Positions 1 through 5,017 of a stretch of DNA of 6,080 bases are shown piece by piece. Source of the stretch: UBA8516 sp964434855 (GTDB taxonomy: Archaea > Thermoproteota > Nitrososphaeria > Nitrososphaerales > Nitrosopumilaceae); contig CAYSWR010000052.1 of the NCBI GenBank assembly GCA_964434855.1, positions 1-6,080 on the forward strand. Reading direction: 5' to 3'. The notes beneath the pieces were generated by a model, which was not told where the DNA came from, did not search any database, and saw only the letters and a list, made by a program, of their open reading frames with translations. The first letter of the stretch is position 1. Each line of letters starts with the position of its first letter. Both the position numbers and the translations under genes were made by a program.

Positions 1-840
1 CCCGGAACCTGATTTTTGTCCAAGCTTTTTTTGGTTAAACAATTCTTCTATCTTTGGGTGTGGGTTGATTACTTTTTTGTCCCTTGAATGCATCTCAATT
101 GTAGCTTTGTGAATCACATCAAGCCCCGTAAAATCTGCAAGCTCAAATATTCCCATGGGAAAACCTAGTCTGAACTTTACTGCAGAATCAATCTCTGTCA
201 TCGATGCACCATCTCGGTCTATCGCCCATGCAGCTTCATGTACCAGTGGAATGAATATGCGGTTTACAATAAAACCTGCAACGTCTCTTTTACACAAGAC
301 TGGTTCTTTTGAAACTGATTTTACAAAATCAATTGTTGTCTGGACTAATTCCTGTGAAGTCTTTTGACCAGGGATTACCTCAACTAGTTTCATTAGTTGC
401 GGTGGATTAAAAAAATGAATTCCTATGACCCTCTCTGGTCTTGATGTGGTGTTTGCAATTTCTGTTATAGGTAACGTGCTTGTGTTTGACGCAAAGACAG
501 TTTTTTCATCAGCAACCTTGTCCACCTCGGCATAAACTTTTTTCTTTAGTTCCATAATTTCTGGTACTGCTTCAATCATCAAATCACAGTTTTTTAAAGC
601 ATCAGCAAGATCAACTTTTGGAACTATTCTTGCAAGGATATCATCAGCATCTTGCTGTGAAAGTTTTTGTTTTGATACTAGCTTGTCAAGACTCCATTTT
701 ATTTTCTCCATGGCTTTATCCAAAAATTGTTGTTCCACATCTCTTAACACTACGTTATATCCAGACATGGCAGAGACTTGGGCAATCCCGTGTCCCATGA
801 TACCAGAGCCTAATACTGTGATGTTTTTTATATCCAACAA
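1..840 (-). CDS. 3-hydroxyacyl-CoA dehydrogenase (probably 3-hydroxybutyryl-CoA dehydrogenase), C-terminus cut by window edge
   Basis: Reading the minus strand from 840 gives 280 open codons to the window edge. A Rossmann NAD-binding motif GSGIMG lies at residues 11-16. The family catalytic set is visible: Ser121 in SNTSTL, His142 in GIHFFNPP, Glu154 in KLVEVIPG and Asn193 in IVNRI. The start of the C-terminal dimerisation domain (FPMGIFELADFTGLDVI, about 228-244) is present. The enzyme oxidises 3-hydroxyacyl-CoA to 3-oxoacyl-CoA with NAD in the cytosol. In ammonia-oxidising archaea the related enzyme is assigned to (S)-3-hydroxybutyryl-CoA oxidation in the 3-hydroxypropionate/4-hydroxybutyrate carbon-fixation cycle; that role here is inference. 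No ATG is available: an in-frame stop lies just upstream at 850-852, so the start must be TTG at 840 or the adjacent TTG at 837. About 100 C-terminal residues are probably missing beyond base 1. Confidence 0.94.
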   Translation of the reverse strand, partial: MLDIKNITVLGSGIMGHGIAQVSAMSGYNVVLRDVEQQFLDKAMEKIKWSLDKLVSKQKLSQQDADDILARIVPKVDLADALKNCDLMIEAVPEIMELKKKVYAEVDKVADEKTVFASNTSTLPITEIANTTSRPERVIGIHFFNPPQLMKLVEVIPGQKTSQELVQTTIDFVKSVSKEPVLCKRDVAGFIVNRIFIPLVHEAAWAIDRDGASMTEIDSAVKFRLGFPMGIFELADFTGLDVIHKATIEMHSRDKKVINPHPKIEELFNQKKLGQKSGSG

Positions 841-860
841 GATCTGTTGCTATGATCCCT

Positions 861-869
861 TTTTAAATT
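861..869 (-). promoter_or_regulatory. TATA-like box of the 3-hydroxyacyl-CoA dehydrogenase gene
   Basis: On the minus strand this reads AATTTAAAA, 27-30 bases before the two candidate TTG start codons (840 and 837). That is the spacing expected for an archaeal TATA box driving a leaderless mRNA. No Shine-Dalgarno sequence is seen. Confidence 0.5.
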
Positions 870-913
870 ATGATGAATCACATTCTGACTAAACTCTTTC
901 ATCAGCTATCTTC

Positions 914-919
914 TTAAAA
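914..919 (+). promoter_or_regulatory. TATA-like box of the nuclease-like gene
   Basis: TTAAAA begins exactly 31 bases before the TTG at 945, which fits a leaderless transcript starting at the initiation codon. It lies about 45 bases from the divergent TATA-like box at 861-869, so bases 841-944 form a compact two-way promoter region. Confidence 0.5.
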
Positions 920-944
920 GACGAGAACAAAGGTACGCTAGATT

Positions 945-1604
945 TTGGACGTAGAAAAATTCACCGACGATGTATATGCGATAGCACAACGACTCTCAGA
1001 GGGAAAACCAGCTGAAGTTAAAGCAAGGATAAATTATGTTAGAGAAAAACTAATCGAACTATACCAAAAAAATCTGGTAAAAATAAATCACTCTGTTTTG
1101 GAGATAATCTGCGCGTCTAATCTTATTTCTCAAGGATATTCTATAGATATTGAAAAACCTCTCTCTGATTCTCTTGTGTGTGATGTGTTTGCAACAAAAG
1201 GTGATGGCACATTCATAATGGAAATTGAGACTGGATTTACTCCTCCTGATCATGCGTTGGATACCATTGATTACTATGTGGCAAGAATTGCAAGCAAGAT
1301 TGCAAGATACAGTAAATATTGCTCCAAGTTTGGACTTGCCACGCCAGTTGTTGGAATACTGCCTGTCCCAAAATTATTTCTAAAGTCCCCAGGCGAGCGA
1401 ACAGCAGACGAAATTAAAAAAATAAAAGCACTTTGTGATAGGTTTTACAAAAACCCGCCAATAGACTATGACGACATACTAAACGCAAGGTTGCACTCGA
1501 TTTATCTTATTAACATAGACAAGGGATTTGCAAAACAACTTGACCCTTGTAGCTATCTTGAGCTTACCGAGAAATTACAGGAAAAAAGCGAGCTTGATCT
1601 CTGA
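945..1604 (+). CDS. Hypothetical protein with a PD-(D/E)XK nuclease-like core
   Basis: This is a 219-residue soluble protein with no signal peptide or membrane segment. I do not recognise a named family. The middle resembles the PD-(D/E)XK nuclease fold. A helix carries Glu53 (VLEIICASNLISQGYSI). A strand carries Asp80 (VCDVFA). A glycine turn leads to a second strand with Glu93-Ile-Glu95 (FIMEIETG). A long helix (112-129) and a hydrophobic strand (TPVVGILPV, 133-141) follow. The usual lysine of (D/E)XK is Glu here, an arrangement also known from BamHI (ESE). Residues 1-48 are charged and helical. The start is TTG: an in-frame TAG at 939-941 blocks extension and the next in-frame ATG is deep inside the protein. 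The promoter spacing supports it. A decayed fragment of a related gene lies at about 2702-2749. Nuclease activity, or a non-catalytic DNA-binding role, is inference. Confidence 0.7.
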   Translation: MDVEKFTDDVYAIAQRLSEGKPAEVKARINYVREKLIELYQKNLVKINHSVLEIICASNLISQGYSIDIEKPLSDSLVCDVFATKGDGTFIMEIETGFTPPDHALDTIDYYVARIASKIARYSKYCSKFGLATPVVGILPVPKLFLKSPGERTADEIKKIKALCDRFYKNPPIDYDDILNARLHSIYLINIDKGFAKQLDPCSYLELTEKLQEKSELDL

Positions 1605-1676
1605 TATTACTTTATCAACATTAAAGCAATTTCTCATTTTAGAATCTAATAGCCAGTATAACATAGTATTTTGTTC

Positions 1677-1704
1677 CGTGTCCACGTTTTAAATATTTGA
1701 CACG
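1677..1704. promoter_or_regulatory. Inverted repeat bracketing the hicB-like TATA box (candidate operator)
   Basis: CGTGTC at 1677-1682 is matched by its exact reverse complement GACACG at 1699-1704. The arm centres are 22 bases apart, about two helical turns, and the TATA-like box lies between them. The repeat ends before the inferred transcription start, so it would act as DNA rather than as an RNA hairpin. A regulator bound here would occlude the promoter. What binds is unknown; autoregulation by the HicB-like product is one possibility. Confidence 0.4.
1688..1695 (+). promoter_or_regulatory. TATA-like box of the hicB-like gene
   Basis: TTTAAATA begins 28 bases before the TTG at 1716 and 37 before the in-frame ATG at 1725. 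The spacing favours a leaderless mRNA initiating at or near the TTG. Confidence 0.55.
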
Positions 1705-1715
1705 TTCTTTGTTAT

Positions 1716-1934
1716 TTGAGTAAAATGAGGATTTCAAGAAATGTGGGCAAAGGAAAATACACTGTAATAGTGCACAAAGAACGCGAGGGTGGATACAGCG
1801 GTCAGTGTCTAGAGTTGCCTGGTGCCATAAGTGAAGGAGAAACCATTAAAGAATTAAAAGAAAACATGACTGATGCAATTCAATTAGTTTTACAATCTAT
1901 CGAATCAAGATCTAGTAAATCTAGAAATCCTTGA
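1716..1934 (+). CDS. Orphan HicB-like (UPF0150 family) small protein
   Basis: This is a 72-residue protein with the HicB-like antitoxin core: two strands around YTVIVHKE, the signature GYSGQCLELPGAISEGET (residues 27-44), and a helix KELKENMTDAIQLVLQ (46-61). In classical HicAB modules HicB binds and neutralises the RNase HicA and often carries a C-terminal DNA-binding domain. Here no hicA-like ORF flanks it, and after the core only a short polar tail (SRSSKSRNP) remains, so it is best read as a stand-alone family member of unknown partner. The start could be TTG 1716 (better promoter distance) or ATG 1725 (69 residues). It is 111 bases downstream of the nuclease-like gene and has its own TATA box, so co-transcription is not needed. 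Its last 14 bases overlap a convergent small ORF. Confidence 0.85.
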   Translation: MSKMRISRNVGKGKYTVIVHKEREGGYSGQCLELPGAISEGETIKELKENMTDAIQLVLQSIESRSSKSRNP

Positions 1935-2013
1935 TCTCTTTGCCAAGATCCTCAAATAGTTGTTCGTTTTCTTTCATAAATTCTTCTATGAATTTGGTTT
2001 CGTCTTGATTCAT
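1921..2013 (-). CDS. Small acidic helical ORF, 30 residues, own promoter
   Basis: On the minus strand ATG at 2013 opens a 30-codon frame ending in TAG at 1921-1923. The product begins MNQDETKFIEEFMKEN and ends LFEDLGKEIKDF. It has about ten Asp/Glu and four Lys, no Cys, and is predicted by eye to be one amphipathic helix. A TATA-like TTTTATATG begins 31 bases before the ATG, the same spacing as for the better-supported genes here. The ORF fills most of the gap between the hicB-like gene and the metalloprotease, and its end overlaps the hicB-like 3' end by 14 bases in convergent orientation. No function can be assigned. Its short length means it could still be chance; conservation in related genomes would decide. 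Confidence 0.5.
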   Translation of the reverse strand: MNQDETKFIEEFMKENEQLFEDLGKEIKDF

Positions 2014-2035
2014 AATGGTATGACGTTTCTTTTAA

Positions 2036-2044
2036 CATATAAAA
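2036..2044 (-). promoter_or_regulatory. TATA-like box of the 30-codon ORF
   Basis: On the minus strand this reads TTTTATATG, with its first T 31 bases before the ATG at 2013. It lies just downstream of the metalloprotease stop codon, so the small ORF need not depend on read-through. Confidence 0.45.
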
Positions 2045-2052
2045 TTATTTTT

Positions 2053-2697
2053 TTAAATGCCGCACTCTGAAACACTTTGCACATTACCATCGTACAATGC
2101 CAACAATGTGTCTATGTCACAATCTGTTACATAAGATGACAGATAAACAATATCATACATCAGGTCATCAGGAGAATCTGAATGAGCCAGTCCAAGAGCA
2201 TGACCAAACTCGTGTCTTGTAATTGATGAAATTTGATAGAGCGGAATGTTGTCGATGTCGTATATGGTAATGTTTGATTTTACTATTTGATTATCATCTA
2301 CTACATGTGTTGTTTGTCCGGAATAGCCTTCTGCATTCTTTTCATCTGTTATAGTTATTGTAATGTCAGCTTCCATGTTGTTATCGGCAACCATCTCTAT
2401 TGCTGGCATGGAAAGCTTTGTCTTGTAATCTGTAGTTTCTAATGCCTCTTGCCAGCTAACATATGCTAGTGTGTCATCAAATTTTATTGTACCAAAACCT
2501 GTTATTGCTTTTTTTATACTCTTTATTTGGTCTGGTGAGAGTGGTGTCTCTTTAATTATTGATACTTGCAATGCTTTGTCATCTTGAGTTTTCCAGGGAA
2601 GAAACGTGTTTATCGAAATAAATTCACTGCCCTTTGCGTTACTTGGAAAGAAGATCAAAAGTGTCATGAAAAATATCACAATAAGGGTTATTTTCAA
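2053..2697 (-). CDS. Secreted matrixin-like zinc metalloprotease, copy 1
   Basis: This is a 214-residue exported protein. A signal peptide covers residues 1-21 or so (KITLIVIFFMTLLIFFPSNA, cleavage near SNA/KG). The zinc site HEFGHALGLAH (His162, Glu163, His166, His172) is the metzincin pattern HExxHxxGxxH. The following LMYD (Met180) is placed as the Met-turn. This resembles M10A matrixin-type peptidases; the region before the active site (TITITD, ITIYDI) fits the preceding beta-sheet. No cysteine-switch propeptide is seen. Two cysteines near the C-terminus (193 and 212) could form a disulfide outside the cell. The start is TTG, with a TATA-like box 31 bases upstream. It is about 80% identical (hand alignment) to the next gene, 80 bases upstream on the same strand. 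Substrate unknown; extracellular or surface protein cleavage is inferred. Confidence 0.92.
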   Translation of the reverse strand: MKITLIVIFFMTLLIFFPSNAKGSEFISINTFLPWKTQDDKALQVSIIKETPLSPDQIKSIKKAITGFGTIKFDDTLAYVSWQEALETTDYKTKLSMPAIEMVADNNMEADITITITDEKNAEGYSGQTTHVVDDNQIVKSNITIYDIDNIPLYQISSITRHEFGHALGLAHSDSPDDLMYDIVYLSSYVTDCDIDTLLALYDGNVQSVSECGI

Positions 2698-2701
2698 TTA
2701 T

Positions 2702-2749
2702 GGAAATGAGAAAAAGAAAAGGATAAAAGCATTATGCGATAGGTTTTAA
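2702..2749 (+). pseudogene. Remnant of a paralogue of the nuclease-like gene
   Basis: Read on the plus strand in this frame, the DNA encodes ...EKKKRIKALCDRF followed by TAA. The nuclease-like protein has KKIKALCDRFYKNP at residues 158-171. The eight residues IKALCDRF are identical. In the coding bases for them, 21 of 24 match (1420-1443 against 2723-2746), and the differences (CTT/TTA Leu, TGT/TGC Cys) are synonymous, which argues for shared protein-coding descent rather than chance. No start codon or flanking domain remains, so it is a decayed fragment. It lies in the 80-base gap between the two metalloprotease genes, in the opposite orientation, and contains the promoter of copy 1. Confidence 0.45.
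2723..2728 (-). promoter_or_regulatory. TATA-like box of metalloprotease copy 1
   Basis: On the minus strand TTTTAT begins 31 bases before the TTG start at 2697, the same spacing as at the other leaderless genes here. An alternative TTTAAAA at 2744-2750 would give a leader of about 20 bases. Confidence 0.45.
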
Positions 2750-2777
2750 ATCCATCGCTGCACTGCGGGGTTAGTTT

Positions 2778-3422
2778 TTAAACGCCGCACGTTGAAGCGC
2801 TTTTCACATTGCCATCGTACAAGGCCAACAGTGTGTCTATATCACAATCTGTTACATAAGACGGCACTTGAACAATATCATACATTAGATCATCAGGCGA
2901 GTCTGCATGGGCTAGTCCTAATGCATGACCAAACTCGTGTCTTGTAATTGATGAAATCTGTTCACCAGTTATGTTATTGATATCATAAATGGTAACATTT
3001 GATTTTACTATCTGGTTGTCCTCTATTACATATGTTGTAAATCCAGAATAGCCTTTTGTATCCTTTGCATCTGTTATAGTTATTGTAATGTCAGCTTTAT
3101 TGTTATTGTCAGTAACAATCTCTATTGTTGGCATGAAAAGCTTTGTCTTGTAATCTGATGTTGTTTCTAGTGCTTCTTGCCAGCTGACATATGTTGTGGT
3201 GTCATCAAATTTTATTGTACCATCACCTGTTATTGCTTTTTTTACATTTTCTATTTGATCTGGGGAGAGTGGTGTTTCTTTAATTATTGACACTTGTAGT
3301 ATTTTATCTTGAGTCTTCCATGGAAGAAATGTGTTAATTGTTGTAAGTTCACTTCCTTTTGCGTTACTTGGGAAGAAGATCAAAAGCGCCATCAATGATA
3401 TTGCAATGAGGGTTATTTTCAA
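2778..3422 (-). CDS. Secreted matrixin-like zinc metalloprotease, copy 2
   Basis: This is a 214-residue exported protein, the tandem paralogue of the downstream gene. A signal peptide covers about residues 1-21 (KITLIAISLMALLIFFPSNA). The zinc site HEFGHALGLAH is at 162-172 with Glu163 catalytic, the Met-turn is in LMYD (Met180), and a cysteine pair is at 193 and 212. The active-site stretch from ISSITRHEFGH to SPDDLMYDIV is almost unchanged between copies. Substitutions cluster in the signal peptide, residues 106-137 and the loop just before the zinc helix (NITGEQ here against NIPLYQ), as expected for altered substrate choice. The start is TTG; the closest TATA-like box is only 22 bases upstream. 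No terminator is evident between the copies, so they may be partly co-transcribed. Confidence 0.92.
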   Translation of the reverse strand: MKITLIAISLMALLIFFPSNAKGSELTTINTFLPWKTQDKILQVSIIKETPLSPDQIENVKKAITGDGTIKFDDTTTYVSWQEALETTSDYKTKLFMPTIEIVTDNNNKADITITITDAKDTKGYSGFTTYVIEDNQIVKSNVTIYDINNITGEQISSITRHEFGHALGLAHADSPDDLMYDIVQVPSYVTDCDIDTLLALYDGNVKSASTCGV

Positions 3423-3436
3423 TTATGGAAATAAGG

Positions 3437-3444
3437 TATAAAAA
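3437..3444. promoter_or_regulatory. TATA box, ambiguous direction
   Basis: TATAAAAA on the plus strand is the best TATA sequence in this gap. On the minus strand it begins 22 bases before the TTG of metalloprotease copy 2, shorter than the 31 seen elsewhere. On the plus strand it would start a transcript near 3468 that runs into the hairpins at 3547-3584. It may serve either or both. Confidence 0.4.
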
Positions 3445-3464
3445 GCAACAAATGCACGAGGACG

Positions 3465-3650
3465 TCTTTTGGCGAACAGACACTTCCATATTTGGAAATG
3501 AGAAAACTACAGATCTTACTCTCATATGATAAAATTACTCACGGATCAGATTCGAAATCTGTATGTCTTTGTATTTACATACAGGTTGGCCGAATTTTTT
3601 CTTGGTTTATTCTAAATTTTTATTGGATAAAACACATGAGGTGTTTTTTT
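3465..3650 (+). ncRNA. Candidate small RNA or leader in the divergent protease gap
   Basis: No convincing protein is encoded in the 284-base gap 3423-3706. A plus-strand transcript starting near 3468 would contain two mutually exclusive hairpins. One pairs CAGATT (3547-3552) with AATCTG (3556-3561). The other pairs CTGTATGT (3559-3566) with ACATACAG (3577-3584), eight perfect pairs with a 10-base loop. A TTTTTT tract follows at 3595-3600, then a terminator-like stem at 3629-3650. It could be a free-standing RNA or an attenuator-type leader of the subtilisin gene. It matches no RNA family I know, and transcription is not shown. Confidence 0.3.
3629..3650 (+). terminator. Terminator-like hairpin with U-tract
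   Basis: AAAACAC (3629-3635) pairs perfectly with GTGTTTT (3641-3647) around a five-base loop, and the T-run continues to 3650. It lies 57 bases before the subtilisin start and upstream of its own TATA-like box, so it would end any transcript entering from the gap. Confidence 0.45.
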
Positions 3651-3673
3651 GTAAAAACAAATGCTGCCAAATG

Positions 3674-3680
3674 TTAATAA
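3674..3680 (+). promoter_or_regulatory. TATA-like box of the subtilisin-like protease gene
   Basis: TTAATAA begins 33 bases before the ATG at 3707, fitting a leaderless or nearly leaderless mRNA. No Shine-Dalgarno sequence precedes the ATG. Confidence 0.45.
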
Positions 3681-3706
3681 GGCTCTGAAGACCCTGTTTT
3701 TTTGAA

Positions 3707-4855
3707 ATGAGAAATAAGGCTGTGGTTTTTTCTGTTCTTTTAATTCTGGTAGTCTCTCTCGTACCATACTCTCTAGCAGCTCAAAACAAAGTCGACGTAT
3801 TGATTGGCTTTAATGGAAAGCCAGACGACTCTGTGGTTAGAGCCTTTGGCGGAGATGTAAATCACAACTTTGCTCCATTCATAAACGTGATTGCAGCAAG
3901 CGTGCCTGAAAGAGCACTTCAAGGACTGGCTCACAATCCAAACATTGCATATGTAGAACCCGATGCCGAGGCTCACATTATGGACCATTTAAGCACTGAT
4001 AATATTCTAGAATATAACAACTCATGGGGAGTTGATCACATTAGAGCTGATTCGGTGCATCCTTACAACACCGGTGATGGAATCAGAGTCTGTGTAATTG
4101 ATACTGGGATAAATCGCACCCATCCTGACTTGGATGGAAACTATCTAACAGGAATTGACTATGTAAATGATGATGATAATCCAACGGATGATAATGGTCA
4201 TGGAACACATGTTTCAGGTACAATAGCTGCAGAACTAGATGGTGCAGGTGTTGTTGGAGTGGCACCTAAAGCAGACTTGATTGTTGTCAAAGCATTGAAC
4301 AGTGCTGGAAGTGGAAGCTGGAGCGATATTATTGCTGGAATAAAATGGTGTGCTAACAATGGCGCTAAAGTTATTTCAATGAGCCTTGGTGGTTCATCAG
4401 GATTAACTGCGCTTAAGGATGCTGTTGATACCGCTTATGCAAAAAATATTCTAGTTGTTGCAGCTGCTGGCAACAGTGGTAATAAAGCTGGAAAAAATGA
4501 CAGTGTGATCTATCCTGCAAGATATGATTCTGTTATAGCTGTTGCAGCTACAGACTCATATAACAAAAGAGCTTCATGGTCAAGCACTGGACCTAAAGTT
4601 GAGATATCAGCTCCAGGTGTAAGTGTGAAATCAACAGGGCTTGGCGATGGTTACACTACCAGTACCAAAAGTGGAACGTCGATGGCAACACCTCATGTTA
4701 GCGGTGTTGCTGCATTGATATGGAAGAGCAATCCCAACTTGTCAAGTGGAGATGTAAGAAACATTCTTGACAATACTGCACAACAGATTGGTACAGCTGA
4801 TAGGGATAATCTCTACGGATATGGTTTGGTGAGAGCAGATCTGGCAGTACCATAA
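3707..4855 (+). CDS. Secreted subtilisin-like serine protease (S8 family)
   Basis: This is a complete 382-residue pre-pro-subtilase. A signal peptide covers residues 1-25 (VVFSVLLILVVSLV, cleavage near LAA/QNK). An inhibitor-I9-type propeptide spans about 28-88, ending in the typical IAYVEPDAEAH. The catalytic domain runs from about 103 to the end. The catalytic triad is Asp132 (VIDTGI), His165 (NGHGTHVSG) and Ser325 (GTSMATPHVSG), with the oxyanion-hole Asn256 in AAAGNSG. All are intact, so the enzyme should be active. An acidic loop (DYVNDDDNPTDDN, 151-163) before the His is a likely calcium site. Cys129 and Cys215 are unpaired elsewhere and might bond. There is no C-terminal anchor or repeat, so it is probably released or loosely held outside the cell. 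It is divergent from the metalloproteases and 162 bases upstream of a repeat-rich surface protein, which it might process; that link is inference. Confidence 0.97.
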   Translation: MRNKAVVFSVLLILVVSLVPYSLAAQNKVDVLIGFNGKPDDSVVRAFGGDVNHNFAPFINVIAASVPERALQGLAHNPNIAYVEPDAEAHIMDHLSTDNILEYNNSWGVDHIRADSVHPYNTGDGIRVCVIDTGINRTHPDLDGNYLTGIDYVNDDDNPTDDNGHGTHVSGTIAAELDGAGVVGVAPKADLIVVKALNSAGSGSWSDIIAGIKWCANNGAKVISMSLGGSSGLTALKDAVDTAYAKNILVVAAAGNSGNKAGKNDSVIYPARYDSVIAVAATDSYNKRASWSSTGPKVEISAPGVSVKSTGLGDGYTTSTKSGTSMATPHVSGVAALIWKSNPNLSSGDVRNILDNTAQQIGTADRDNLYGYGLVRADLAVP

Positions 4856-4877
4856 ACTCGTCAAGATTTAGAACAAA

Positions 4878-4883
4878 TTTTTT
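4878..4883 (+). terminator. U-tract terminator after the subtilisin gene
   Basis: A six-T tract lies 23 bases after the stop codon, followed by CC and a six-A run, so the site is also a weak dyad. Archaeal transcription commonly ends at such U-rich tracts. The remaining bases to 5017 hold no gene that I can see. Confidence 0.4.
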
Positions 4884-4976
4884 CCAAAAAAGTTACATCG
4901 CATAAAAACCCATACCTGATTTTTGACTGTGAATATGCTGTCAATATTTTTAGTTCCAACTTTGGTAGACATCACT

Positions 4977-4982
4977 TTTATA
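4977..4982 (+). promoter_or_regulatory. Possible TATA box of the surface-protein gene
   Basis: TTTATA begins 41 bases before the ATG at 5018, which would leave a leader of about 10 bases. A second weak candidate, TATTTG at 4994-4999, is too close. The call is uncertain. Confidence 0.25.
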
Positions 4983-5017
4983 GTGTTTTTTCATATTTGA
5001 GCATTGATTGTGGATAA

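Larger units (their letters stand above)
2053..3446 (-). repeat. Tandem duplication of a metalloprotease gene with its promoter region
   Basis: Two units aligned at an offset of 725 bases cover each whole 645-base gene and continue upstream through TTATGGAAAT (2698-2707 and 3423-3432). The similarity then resumes after a gap of about 10 bases: GGATAAAAGCA in unit 1 against GTATAAAAAGCA in unit 2. Downstream, similarity fades a few bases beyond the stop codons. The duplication therefore appears to include the upstream control region. Confidence 0.8.

Noticed and set aside
155..892. Plus-strand open frames at 155-367, 618-800 and 683-892
   Set aside because: They lie antisense to the clear 3-hydroxyacyl-CoA dehydrogenase frame and their translations resemble nothing.
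1716..2013. The hicB-like gene and the 30-codon ORF as a toxin-antitoxin pair
   Set aside because: They are convergent rather than in an operon. The small product is acidic and lacks the HicA RNA-binding pattern and catalytic histidine.
2048..2054. Seven-T run on the plus strand as a terminator for the hicB-like gene
   Set aside because: It is more than 110 bases after the stop and overlaps the metalloprotease stop codon. In AT-rich DNA it is weak evidence.
3546..3562. CAGA-TTCGAAA-TCTG resembles a tRNA T-arm
   Set aside because: The stem is only four pairs, and no matching acceptor, D or anticodon arms are found upstream.
3492..3677. A 61-codon plus-strand frame starting with TTG
   Set aside because: It has no promoter at the right distance, unusual Cys- and aromatic-rich composition, and a terminator-like hairpin within it. 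The region reads better as non-coding.
3773..4265. Minus-strand frames antisense to the subtilisin gene
   Set aside because: They are shadows of a strongly supported protease; the His- and Leu-rich translation is an artefact of the reverse strand.
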